From NCBI GenBank assembly GCA_018398805.1, contig JAGFBZ010002268.1, positions 186,001 through 250,000 of the forward strand: a stretch of DNA of 64,000 nucleotides, written 5' to 3'. The notes beneath the pieces were generated by a model. The model searched no databases. It saw nothing but the letters and a program-made list of their open reading frames with translations, and was not told where the DNA came from. Below, piece after piece: positions 11,983-21,812 of this stretch (positions are counted from its first letter, which is position 1; every line of letters starts with the position of its first letter). Source of the DNA: Hirundichthys speculiger. Its lineage: Eukaryota; Chordata; Actinopteri; Beloniformes; Exocoetidae. The translations under genes were made by a program, and so were the position numbers.

Positions 11983-12883
11983 CTGGTGAGGCCTTTGTAC
12001 CGTATGGAGACCTGTTTCATCCACATTAAAACTCTCTTGACCTGCAGACTGTGTCTCCTTCCAATTGGCAGGCATGAGGACATGGTTCTTGTCTGCATAC
12101 TCAAAGGCCAGTGTGTGGCACTTAGCTGGAGAGAGCCCATAGGACTGTTCATGAAGTTCTTTCAGGTGTTTGGCGAGTTCCTCCTCCATCTCATCTGTGA
12201 AAATTCTCTTTGCCATGGCTTCTGAGTCCCAGCCTACAGTACCACAGTCCAGGCCCTGCTGCTTCTTTGTTATAAATCTAAGGAGACTCGATTTGTCAAT
12301 ATTTCGCTCCTTTTAAACACATCTTAAGGGCCTCTTTTTCTCCATGACCTCGGTGGCTGCACTTTCCATCTGTTTAAGGGAGGTTTGGCCCAAGGTTGTC
12401 TTCCTGTTGTATTTCCTTGGCATGATGGATTTTTCATTCTGTTAAAGACACAAAAAAAACAAAGCTTATTTTTTGTCTCACTTTGCCTCCAGGGGAAAAG
12501 TGAAGCAGTGTCTTACTTTTTCCCCATGGCAATTGTCTCACTTTAACCCTCCACCACTTTTTTATTAAAACAACCTCTGCAGAATTCAGGCCAATCTTTG
12601 GCTCGCAGCACTGCATCATTTTAAAAGGCGATAGTTTGACAATATACATGATGTGAGTTTGTCCGCTTGAATCAGTTACCAAAAAAATTTACTTTTACAT
12701 CCCAAAAATGTATTTTTGTACAAAACACATGCTTACCACAACACAGCGGAGTCAGGCTCTTACTGGCCACGGTGAAAAGGATGAGTCTTGGTAATCAGCC
12801 ACTCACACAGCTGCATCCTGTTTCTTAGATACAGGGGGTGTCTCACATTACCCACTGTCTCACAATACCCCAATCTTCCCCTA

Positions 12884-13176
12884 ATATATTTTTTCCAATG
12901 AATGTCTTGGAAGAAAAGCATATTTACTCATGTGGATGAAAAAAACATTTTCCATTGTTTTAGCATTGATTATTTTGCATTGATTATTTTGACAGCCAAA
13001 CAAAAGCTCTCTTTCTGGTAATCATTGTTCTTGTGGTTCCTCCAGTTTTCAGCTTTCTTACTCCAATCAAATTCTGGCTCACTATATTAATAGTATATAC
13101 TGATTTTGCCAATTTGTAGTATGGTTAACAACTGCACAATCTGTAGTATGAAAAAAGTCCCCATATGATTTCCTAA
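12884..13176. other. Non-coding spacer
   Basis: AT-rich DNA between the pogo-like element and the next hAT element. A direct repeat GATTATTTTGCATTGATTATTTTG lies near 12968-12990. Nothing else recognised. Confidence 0.6.
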
Positions 13177-13184
13177 TGTACAAC

Positions 13185-14654
13185 CAGTGGTGGAGGAAGT
13201 CCTGAAGGTCGGTACTCAAGTAAAAGTACAGATAACCAGCAAAATCATACATAAGAAAACGTAACCAAGTAACTACTTTTAAATGTACTTGAAGTATTAA
13301 AAGTAAAAGTACTTGCATAATAAGTTATCTTAGTGTCCCGGCCTATATTTCAATGAAAAACATATTATCCTGTTAGGTAATATAAAATCTACAGAGTTAC
13401 AAATTAATGATAAATGAATTAAGATCTGTGCTCTTCTGAGAAGCTCTTATGTCTGCCATTGCCAGTTTCTGACGCTTATTAGTTGGAGGGCCCTGTCAGC
13501 AGACAAGCTCCACCTTCCTTTTAGTAATAATTGCTGTCAGGTCACTGTAATGATGAAGATGTGATCAGTGCCTTCTCTAGAAATTAATACACAATAATAA
13601 TATATTATTAGTCAATTCATTATTCATTAATCTTAATCCTAGAGGTGGGTGATATGACCTAAAATTTATATCATTGTATAATTTTTTTTGTAGTAATTAT
13701 ATTATATCGTGGTATTTCAGGAATACTCAGCAGATGGTGAGACGGTGAGGCTTTCAGTCTGTCTGGAAAACCAAAGAATGAGAGGAGTGGTTATATTCTG
13801 TTAAACAACAGAAAGTATTACCAGACTCCACTGTTATTTTGGTTGGTGACTTTGATTGATATTAACAGTTGATCTGATTGATTGCTGATTTTCTCATAAA
13901 CTAATTTCAACTACTTTTACCTGCACTATCTAGGCAATGCAAACTTGTCCATTAATACTAATTTCACAATCTAGAGAGCTAGACTCCTTATCATATTGTA
14001 ATTGATGTTAAGCGAGCATGTGTGTCTAACCATGTACTAACCTAACTTATGACCTGAATGTTACCTGCCCATTAAAGTTAGCAAAATAATGAGAGCACCA
14101 CTGTAATCCTTTTTGGCGACTGCTGCATATTAACATGAATTTTGCTAGTTTAGAGCATTCATGACATGATGTCAGTCAGAAAAATTATATAACCTTGGCT
14201 AAAATGCATAGTTCTGAGAAAATAACTGAGCGTAGCAAGAGCTCTACTTACCTCAAACTGTGTTTCTTCAGGTTAGAAGGTGAATTTTTAAAAGCCAGTA
14301 GTTCTTTACTTAGCGGCAGACAGATAAGACATTGGAGTGTCCAGGAATCATTCCTGGAGCCCATAAATTGAAACATTTCCTTTGAGTAGGGCCAAGGGTG
14401 GCTCAGCTTCAAGGGGCTCAGTCTCTGGGTCCATGTCAACACACATGGTTCAAATCACAACTGCCACTTCAAAATGCACACTCTGCTGCCATTGGAGGTT
14501 GGGCTAGGACTACCTGATTGGTTTAAACTTCCATGACAGAAAGGCAACCAAACTTTTTCATGAAGACAACATTTTGATGACTGATGTACAGATACGTGAA
14601 AATATACTTAAGTAGAGTAACAAAGTATTTGTACTCCGCTACATTCCAGCACTG
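13185..14654. mobile_element. Non-autonomous hAT element (1470 bp) with perfect 8-bp TSD
   Basis: Flanked by TGTACAAC on both sides (13177-13184 and 14655-14662). The left end reads CAGTGGTGGAGGAAGTCC followed by a TACTCAAGTAAAAGTAC block. The right end reads, on the minus strand, CAGTGCTGGAATGTAGCGGA then GTACAAATACTTTGTTACTC. Both are the termini of a very common fish MITE family. The interior has no transposase frame and includes a GGTGGGTGATATGACC segment (about 13645-13700) that resembles the end of yet another repeat. Short frames inside are not supported as genes. Confidence 0.93.
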
Positions 14655-15456
14655 TGTACAACTGACCGGTCAACCCACAGATATTAAACACTAGATGCCA
14701 CACGCCCCACAGAGACCAATGGACAAGCATGTGTTGTAATAGCAGCCGTATTGGGAAGCTGTTAGTGAGGGTTCCTCAGTACTGTGATTTCACCTAAACA
14801 AACATCTACGCAAAGATTATTCTTAAAGTGACACAATGGAACTTGACAGCCTAAAACAAAAGTTTCTAAAATTATTTTTGTGATTGTTCAATTTATAACA
14901 GGACAAATTGCACTTCCACCAAAGGCTGAGCATGTCTGCATCACCTGCATTTGCATTTAATGGATTATTTCATTTTGATTTCGATGGCAGCAACACATTG
15001 TAAAAAAAATTGGAACGGGGCAACAAAACGCTGGAAAAGTACTTGGCACAATCTAATACAAGTGGAGGCGCATTTGACAACTAATTTGGTTACTTGGCAA
15101 CAGGTCCGTAAAATGACTGGTATAAAAGGAGCATTCCAGTGAGGCAGAGGTAAATGGAAAACTGTTCTGTGAACAGGTATTTCAAAATTTGAATTTTTTT
15201 TTTTTTTTTTGGAAACCATGGACACCAAGTCTAAAGAGGAAAGGGACCATCCAGCTTGTTATCAGCCGACAGTTAGGATGTTTGCATCTCTCATGTTATG
15301 GGGTTGCATTAGTGTCTATGTTGTGGGCAGCTTACACATCTGCAATGGCATCATCGATGATGAAGAGTACATAGATGTTCAAGAGAAACATATGCTCCCA
15401 TCCAGACAACGTGTTTATCAGGGAAGGCCTTGAATATCTCAGCAAGACAAAGCTAA

Positions 15457-15902
15457 TGTCATGGCCCGGGTCAGCCATGATTGAGGTTTTGTATTTTCTG
15501 TCTGTTTTGTCAAGTTGGCGTCTCTCCATGTCTGTAGTGCTTCCTGTTTTACTTTGAAGGTCTGTCTTGTCTTCGTAGTGTTCAACTTTTTTTCCTCCCC
15601 CTTGTCAGCCTGATTGTTCACACCTGCCTCTCGTTTGTTCCTGCGTGTCTGTAAGCCCTGTAACTCCCTTTCTGTTTGCTGTCCACTGTTGTCCTTAACC
15701 CCCCGCATGTCGGTCTGCACCCCATCTTGTTCTTCACTCCCGTTCCAGGAAGTTATGTTTGAATTTTTTGGAGTTTTGAATTTTTGGTTTGTTGAATTTT
15801 TTGAAGTTTGGATTTTTGTTTAATAATGACCATTTTTCCTTTTGAACCTCCTGCAACTTGGGTCCTCCTTCCAACCCTCCCCCCTCCCCGACAACCCTGA
15901 CA
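15457..15902 (+). mobile_element. Solo LTR-like insertion (446 bp), same family as 17913-19409
   Basis: Begins TGTCATGGCCCGGG and ends CCCTGACA (TGTCA...TGACA), with a near-perfect 5-bp duplication GCTAA/CCTAA (15452-15456, 15903-15907). The interior shares long blocks with the copy at 17913-19409: CAAGTTGGCGTCTCT, TTCCTGTTTTACTTTGAAGG, CTGCCTCTCGTTTGTTCCT and, near the right end, CTTGGGTCCTC. It interrupts the Tc1-like relic, so it is younger than that copy. No internal retroelement sequence is present. Confidence 0.8.
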
Positions 15903-15918
15903 CCTAAACCATATACTC

Positions 15919-16142
15919 CAGGGGTGTCCAAACTCGGTCCTGGAGGGCCGCTGTCCTGCATGTTTTTGATGTTTCCGAGGCACAACACACCTGATTCAGT
16001 TGAATAGGTCGCCACCAGCTTGTCATTCAGGTCTGCACAAGTCTGTTAATGACCCATTCATTTGAATCAGGTGTGCTGGAGCAGGGAAACATCTAAGACA
16101 TGCAGGACAGCGGCCCTCCAGGACCGAGTTTGGACACCCCTG
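15919..16142. mobile_element. Fold-back hAT MITE (224 bp) with perfect 8-bp TSD
   Basis: Starts CAGGGGTGTCCAAACTCGGT and ends with the exact reverse complement of that terminus; inverted arms of about 45 bases are nearly perfect (CCTGGAGGGCCGCTGTCCTG arm). Flanked by ATATACTC at 15911-15918 and 16143-16150. Related in design to the 2644-2866 MITE but a different family. Inserted in the Tc1-like relic, 16 bases from the solo LTR. Confidence 0.95.
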
Positions 16143-16554
16143 ATATACTCCATCCATGACAACAGCAGGACTTCACAGGAGAAGAGCTGAACTGGCCTGC
16201 CTGCAGTCCTGAACTTTCACCAATAGAAAATATTTGGTGCATCATAGAGTAAAAAAAATCTGGCAACCAAGGTGCAGGACTGTTGAGAAGCTAGAATCCT
16301 GGATCAGACAAGAATGAGACAACATTTCTCTTGTAAAACCCCAGTAAATGGTCTCTAGACATTTACAGAAAGGTATGCTACTCAATTGGTAAACACCACC
16401 CTGTTCCAATTTTTTTTTGAGATGTGTTGTTGTCATTATAGTCAAACTGAGTTAATATTTTCCGTGAAATGGTAAAATGTTTGTTTCAACATCAGGATAT
16501 GTTTTTTTTTAAGTTCTACTGAGAATAAAATTAGTTTATGGGATCTTGCAAATC

Positions 16555-16748
16555 AAAGCAAGTCTATTTTTATAGCACATTTCAGCAACAAGGCAATTAA
16601 AAGTGCTTTACTTTAAAAGAAAGATTAAAAAAAAACGAAGACATACATTAAATGGAAAGTAAATAGAAAAATAAATAAAGTAGATAACAATACAGTGCAG
16701 TGGTGTAATTAAGACAATAAAATTTGGGTTAGAGGAACAGTGTGCCAG
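16555..16748. repeat. Short dispersed repeat nested in the Tc1 relic
   Basis: Contains TCTATTTTTATAGCACATTT followed by CAATTAAAAGTGCTTTAC, a word pair familiar from abundant short repeats in fish (probably a LINE or SINE tail). It separates GATCTTGCAAATCA from the terminal CCAACTTCTTTGGAATTGGG of the Tc1-like element, so it appears to be an insertion. No clear target duplication seen. Confidence 0.5.
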
Positions 16749-16776
16749 CATGCCAACTTCTTTGGAATTGGGGTTA

Positions 16777-17907
16777 TATTGTTATTGTTGATTATTATTA
16801 TCACCATCATCATGTGTGCATTTCTTTCAATTAGTATGAAATAAATTATTTTGTTTAATACTTTACTCTTTATTTTTTGAAAAAAAATTGCTTAGCTTCC
16901 ATTCATGCCATAAAATGGTTTGTTTTACAATGGCATACTACAGACCTACAACAACGGTCCACACCACTATGCAGTGCATACAGTATAGGCTACTACATAT
17001 GGATGCACTGTAGTATGCGTTTTAAAAAACAGCCCTTGTCATTGTAGAAATCAACAACTCACTAGCAAAATATTCTGAGGGTTTGTTGTCCCTAGCATCC
17101 CTATATCAGCTGATGGTTTCACCGGATTTTCTTAGACAAATTTCTGAAAACATTTGGAGACACAACAAAAACTATCAACATGATTAACATCAGAGGAAAT
17201 TTCTCTGATATACAATATTTAAATAAGAAGGCTGTGAATTTAGGCAATATTAAACTGTGTCAATGAGATTCTTGTGCAGCAAGAAATGTAAGAATGCTGC
17301 GAGTGACCAAAGCAATCTGAACTTGTAAAGAAAGCAGAAGTATATAGGCATTGTGAGCAATCTCTACACTCGCCCCTTGATCACCACCAGCTCCAGGCAA
17401 ACAGAGGAGGATATTGTGTGCCAGCTGCAGCTGCCCCAAGGAAGGCAGTTGCCTTTTTGTGTTTTCCATTCACCATTGATGAAAAAAAAAAAAAAATCTG
17501 ATACTGGTTCTCACATACATTGAACCTACTCCTGTTTCTGTCTTTTCAGTCTTTTCACCCATAGGACATACCCCAACATAATTCTCCCTGTACTAAATTT
17601 CCTGCATTCTTGTCCTTCATCCTCCCCTCTACGTGCCCTTCTCTACCCCTCCCTGTGGTCATCTAACCAGCCTGTGCTGTGTGTTTAGGAGCATCTCTAT
17701 ATTTACCCTTTCTCCACCCTGCATCCATCCTGGCAGACCTTGTTATGCCTCTTTCATCTTCATAGCTGAATGACCTATATTCTCAGTCTGGCCCCGCACA
17801 GCCAGGAGTGGCTCTGTCCAGCCACTCCTGCACTGGCCCCAGGCAGAAGCTGTGGGTGCGGCAGGAAGGCTGAAGTAGAATGACCACTGACTCCCATTTG
17901 ATGAGAT
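16777..17907. other. Non-coding stretch, nothing recognised
   Basis: Unique AT-rich sequence with an A run near 17478. A 69-codon minus-strand frame at 17260-17469 has no recognisable domain. Confidence 0.6.
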
Positions 17908-18170
17908 ATATCTGTCATGGCTTAGGTCAACCATGGCAGTCTTAGTGTTTTGTGTCAAGTTGGCGTCTCTTGTCTGCTCTGTTTCCTGTTTTACTTTGAA
18001 GGTCTGTCTTGTCCCCGTTGTTTTCTGCTTTGCTTCCTTCCCCTCGTTTACCTTGATTCCCTGCACCTGCCTCTCGTTTGTTCCTCTGTCTATTTAAGTC
18101 TTGTCATTGTCTCTGTCTGTGCTGGTCCGTTGTCTTGCATCGTCTTGAGTCCTGTGAGTTACTCTGCCGG

Positions 18171-19228
18171 TAGTAATGGTGAGATGAAGCCTCGTGAAGC
18201 ATCATAACACATCAGCTAATTGGTTCGAGAAAAGGTTGATTTCTTGACGCTTCATATGCACATGACACCACCTACTGGTCAGGTTTATAATCACAGCCAG
18301 CTGAAATCTTAAGATTTGATGCATTGAATTTATGTATCAGTTATGGCTCTTGCGAATGACTGAATAACAAAATGTGTATGACCAAATAATTGGTCTACAT
18401 AAATGATCAAGTGCATAATAAAATATTGGTTGAATGTAATCGCTGTTTAATGTTTCCCAAAGTAGTATCATAAGAACGAGGAAGACATGCGTCAAGGGGT
18501 CGACGAGCCTGGAGTCGAACTCACGACCAGCCACACGAGGACTGTAGCCTCTGTACATGGGCCGCCTGCCCTAACCACTGCGCTACTGGAGCGGCTCACT
18601 TTTTTTGTCATTTTAAGAAAATCACCTGAGCTTATTCGGGCAGAGAACAGTGAAAGTGTTTGTGGAACTACGGAGGGGGCACACTGAATATGCTTGTGCA
18701 ACTTGGACAATGATGACCATTAAAGGGGTGATTTTATGTATATTTATTCAGAAATAGCAATTTTTCCACAATTTTTGGTTTTAACCGATTCCTTGTTTTA
18801 GACACAATCTCTCCAGGCTTGGAGAACACTCTTTCACATGGCACAGAGGATGCTGGGGTGCATAAAAATGTTTGTGACATCATGTACAAACTATTTACTG
18901 AACTACCACAAACTATATAAACGCTATCCAGATTCTAGTATCCAAGCTATCCAAACTCTATCCACACTCTGAACTGACCACAACTCGCCTACAAAAACCC
19001 ACATTTTAAATGGAGCCTGTGGCGTTTATAAAACTGTCAAACCCCGCGCCAAGATCTGAACCACTTCCCGAAGCAGTCATGTGGTACAGCCGGGCAGCTA
19101 AGCTTTGGACGTCATCGCTTTCGGCTCCTCCCCTAAACGAAGCAAGCCTCGATACGCGCTTCACGGAAACGCCCCCTCCATTTCTCGATGCACGCTTTGG
19201 AGCCTCGGCACGCCTCGTAACATCACTA
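18171..19228. mobile_element. Non-autonomous hAT element (1058 bp) nested in the solo LTR
   Basis: Ends TAGTAATGGTGAGATGAAGC and (minus strand) TAGTGATGTTACGAGGCG, imperfect inverted repeats. Flanked by a perfect 8-bp duplication TCTGCCGG (18163-18170, 19229-19236). The interior contains a SINE head on the minus strand (about 18480-18600) and no transposase frame that I can follow. It postdates the solo LTR it sits in. Confidence 0.85.
18480..18600 (-). mobile_element. tRNA-derived SINE head
   Basis: On the minus strand an A-box region AGTAGCGCAGTGGTTAGGG (18587-18569) is followed by CATGTACAGAGGCTACAGTC and a well-kept B box within GAGTTCGACTCCA (18522-18510), the layout of a pol III promoter in a tRNA-derived SINE. 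A second copy of this head lies at 55335-55400. The body downstream is hard to delimit. It sits in the hAT element at 18171-19228, which makes a three-level nest. Confidence 0.75.
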
Positions 19229-19414
19229 TCTGCCGGTTTTTCTGCTTGTTTCCCCGTTTGGATTCTGTTTGTCCTGGACTTTGTGTTTGGTTTGTATTTT
19301 TGTATTTTTGGATTTTTGGATTTTGTGTTTTGGTTTATTAAACCTTTTTGTTTTTGTTTTTTTGAGAACTCCTGCTCTTGGGTCCTCTATTCTGCCTCAG
19401 ATCATGACAATATC

Positions 19415-20243
19415 TAAAATAAACCCTAATGCACTGAAAGTAAGGGAGAGTATGAGTAACAGGCACACACCAGTAGTATGATAAATATTTAAAAATTTCA
19501 CTGTTTGGGAAGAGTTTCATTATTAGATACTCAGCGCTGCTGAATATAGGTCACAGTCTGTCTTACAGTACATGACCTAGTTTACCTATTTTTTTTCCCT
19601 CTACAGCACCATTATTGCATGCTTTAATGTGATTCAACTAATTATTGCTTGTTATCAAAAAAAAAGTGCAACTTCTGTAGATGTATAAATTAGAAATAAA
19701 AAAAGAGATCAAACAGAGAATGAAAATGTGTCTGTAATGAAGTTAACTTGGTCATTATGAATACGTTCCTGATTCACTCTGGCTTCTTGTCGTACAGTTG
19801 TGTCTGTGTGCATGTGTGTGTGTTGAGCAGTAAATATGAAATCAAATTCTCACCAATGCAGGTTAATAAGCTGGAAATCCTCTGCATGACAGCAGAGGAG
19901 TTGTCATTCAAAAATATATTTTAACTGTTGTTACCTTTACATCTGAATTTTAGACAATAGAAAGTATTCACATGACATCACAACAAGCCGTCCACCATTT
20001 TGTAGGTCAGGCAATCCATTCATAAACATCCTATACAGCTGTGTGTAGTGAGTGTTACTTACATTCTGAACTTAAATGACCTTTTTGATGCTAAAATCTC
20101 TATTAATGTTGCTAAAATACCAAAAACAAGGGTTGTTCATGGATGCAAGAACAGATCGGATCCCTAAAAATGGAGAATATGAAAGATGAAAGATCAAACA
20201 CAAAACAACTCAGCAGCCAGAAACATGGACCATGTGAGTAAAA
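19415..20243. other. Non-coding stretch, nothing recognised
   Basis: Unique AT-rich DNA with a short GT run near 19805-19822. Confidence 0.6.
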
Positions 20244-20251
20244 CTGCAGAG

Positions 20252-21315
20252 TAGGGATGGAACGGTTATCGGTATTACGGTAAAGTGCAGTAAAATTTTA
20301 CGCGATAACGATTACCGTTTATGTTTGACTTTATCTCATTATCGCAGTCGATTACCAGGATATGTAATATCAGCCTCATTCAACTCTGTGAGCGACTCAT
20401 GACTGTGTCTCACGCTTGTAACATAGGCATTGTAACGTGGTGATAGCACGCAGGACATTTACCAACCTGCTTAAATGACGAAATCCAAGGTTTGGGCATA
20501 TATATACATATATTTTTTTAAGAATGCAGAGGGACAACTGGTGGAGGACAATTACATTTATTGTAATTTGTAGAAGCAACTTGAAGGAGCTAAGCCTAAT
20601 GCTTCAAGCTACTAAGGTGTTTGACCAAGAGTAACCTGGTCAACGCGCTTCGCTAACTCGCGTTTCGTAAACGTGACCGTTGCGTGTTGATTGAAAAAGG
20701 ACCGGAACGATGTTCTCCTGATGCAGTTAAAATATTAATTTATTCTATTAACTGATTTGACAACCATAACGCCGGCAGTTAGCGCCACAGCGGTCAAAGA
20801 CCTTTTGCCTTTCCGGGTCAAACACCTAACCAATAACATTCAGCTACCTTTATACCTGACTCTCAGGTAACATAACAGCGACACCCACAGACACACAGAG
20901 TGAACTACAATTCATAACAACATATTTGGCTCTGATACAACTGTTTCTTTATTTGCACATTTATACTTATTTAAGGTTCAGCTTAAAGTCCAAAGTTTAT
21001 TTTTGTTCCTGATAATTGTTTCACGTATTTTGACCTACTATGGTTGTTAAAGTGTTTATTTAAATTTGCACCAGACAAATTAGCTTTGTTCCTGTTATTT
21101 ATTTTGTTCATTTAAAATAAAACATCTTTCTGTGCCATTTGTTTGCCCTTTTAATGTGAAAGTTTCATTTTGATAAAATTTTGGCTTCTGAGGTTTTAGA
21201 ATGACAAGAAAATCACAAGATTTGGTGAAATTATTTAAATGTATGTGTTTTTGGGACATTTGTACAGCAATTAAGAATACCACGATATCAAATTTTCCAT
21301 ATCATTACATCCCTA
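20252..21315. mobile_element. Non-autonomous hAT element (1064 bp)
   Basis: Starts TAGGGATGGAACGGTTATCG and ends CATATCATTACATCCCTA, giving an imperfect inverted TAGGGATG terminus. Flanked by CTGCAGAG (20244-20251) and CTGCTGAG (21316-21323), an 8-bp duplication with one mismatch. The left end is rich in CGGTTATCGGTATTACGG-like words and the right end in CCACGATATCAAATTT, typical of a fish hAT group. No transposase frame is intact. Confidence 0.85.
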
Positions 21316-21490
21316 CTGCTGAGACACTTTTCCCACAGATTTTTCTAAAGTGTGTTCTTACCATTTCATCAAAAATAAGACTAATAAATGTCTGTCCCTT
21401 TAAAATTTGGCTCTCTAGTCAATGTTTCTCAAATCAAATTGTGAAAGATTATCATAGACATCACTGCCTAGCATAGCCTACTCTACTTAA

Positions 21491-21610
21491 TACAGTAAAC
21501 CCTCACGTTTTGTGGTTAATGGGGGCTATGGCCTCCCTGGGAATGGTGAAAAACCTCGATGTGGAGTACCCCCTCGACTTATTGAGAAGTTCCACTTTTT
21601 CGAAAAAAAA
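21491..21610. mobile_element. Possible Tc1/mariner-type MITE end
   Basis: Begins TACAGTAAACCCTCACGTTT with a TA followed by CAGTAAACCCTC, the start of a common vertebrate MITE family that targets TA. The rest (CTCGACTTATTGAGAAGTTC) is consistent but no second end is seen. Confidence 0.4.
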
Positions 21611-21722
21611 AAGTTTGATACATTATTTGTTTCTCTCAGTTACCACGGCGATCTGGTCAGAGTTGTTTTGTTTTTGTTTTTTTTCATTTTTTTTATTTTC
21701 AATAAAAGAGGTGACCAACATT

Positions 21723-21785
21723 CAGGGCTGACCCTAACCAATTTGGTGCCCTAGGCAAGATTTTCAGTGGTGCCCCCTTGCATCA
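21723..21785. mobile_element. Possible DNA-transposon end
   Basis: CAGGGCTGACCCTAACC followed by GGTGCCCTAGGCAAGATTTT and GGTGCCCCC is a word order seen at the ends of a fish MITE family. One end only. Confidence 0.35.
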
Positions 21786-21812
21786 CAATAAATTCTACTG
21801 CTAGTGTACATA

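Larger units (their letters stand above)
10114..12423 (-). pseudogene. pogo-like DDE_1 transposase pseudogene
   Basis: Would have bound and cut the element's own ends. The start ATG is at 12423; the first 60 or so codons resemble a psq/CENP-B helix-turn-helix (MPRKYNRKTTLGQTSL) but carry a stop at 12313-12315. A second block begins MAKRIFTDEMEEELAKHLKE near 12216. It runs directly into FNVDETGLHTVQRPHQ, which holds the first catalytic Asp (DETG); about 60 residues normally lying between are missing. After an intron (11762-11982) the frame continues KRQVGSITSAKRGELVTLVC and PPMLVFPRVKF to the LTR insertion. Downstream of the LTR the second catalytic site reads LIMGN where the family has Asp before Asn. 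LPPHTSHRMQPLDVAVYGPF follows, then a stop at 10774-10776. The C-terminal part (10680-10114) is open, proline-rich, then Arg/Lys-rich. With stops, a deletion, a frameshift at the LTR site and a lost catalytic residue, it is inactive. Confidence 0.92.
9701..12881 (-). mobile_element. pogo-like (DDE_1) DNA transposon, 3181 bp, complete ends
   Basis: The ends are inverted repeats: GGGGAGAGTGGGGTAATGTG on the left and the reverse complement GGGGAAGATTGGGGTATTGT on the right, each followed by GAGACAG. Both sides are flanked by a TA dinucleotide (9699-9700, 12882-12883), the target of Tc1/mariner/pogo elements. Variants of GGGGTAAAGTGAGAC are iterated inside both ends (for example 9887-9902, 9911-9923, 9958-9970, 9978-9990, and reversed at 12475-12484, 12535-12550, 12840-12853). 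The single minus-strand gene is a decayed transposase. A solo LTR at 10924-11476 is nested in it, so the original element was about 2.6 kb. Confidence 0.93.
15150..16392 (+). pseudogene. Tc1-like transposase pseudogene (C-terminal catalytic part)
   Basis: The N-terminal HTH part has been deleted: sequence jumps from the leader (about 15144) straight to KWKTVL-type sequence. Recognisable blocks follow with GGVA-like RPSSLLSADS and the plus-strand words matching the DDE core, up to FQGRP near 15417-15432. After the two insertions the reading resumes with the CTGAACTGGCCTGCCTGCAG block (about 16187-16206), encoding the LNWPACSP motif that precedes the third acidic catalytic residue, and ends LLNW-stop at 16390-16392. 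Several frameshifts and stops make it inactive. The family transposase is about 340 residues; less than half survives. Confidence 0.72.
14984..16776 (+). mobile_element. Tc1-like transposon relic with three nested insertions
   Basis: Subterminal inverted arms survive: GGCAGCAACACATTGTAAAA near 14988 and, near 16410-16440, the reverse complement of a matching ACAACACATCTCAAAAAAAA arm. An outer terminal piece, CCAACTTCTTTGGAATTGGG, remains at 16753-16772; its left counterpart is missing. Between the arms lie decayed transposase segments. The element is interrupted by a solo LTR (15457-15902), a hAT MITE (15919-16142) and a short repeat (about 16555-16748). Confidence 0.82.
17913..19409 (+). mobile_element. 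Solo LTR-like element split by a hAT insertion
   Basis: Begins TGTCATGGCTTAGG and ends ATCATGACA, flanked by a perfect 5-bp duplication ATATC (17908-17912, 19410-19414). Without the nested hAT (18171-19228 plus its 8-bp duplication) it is about 431 bp, close to the 446-bp relative at 15457-15902, with which it shares long sequence blocks. The right part is T-rich and contains TTTATTAAACC, a degraded poly(A)-signal region. No internal retroelement genes. Confidence 0.85.

Noticed and set aside
18510..18587. Possible tRNA gene on the minus strand
   Set aside because: The boxes are good but the head continues into SINE-like sequence and recurs at 55335; no acceptor-stem pairing is apparent.
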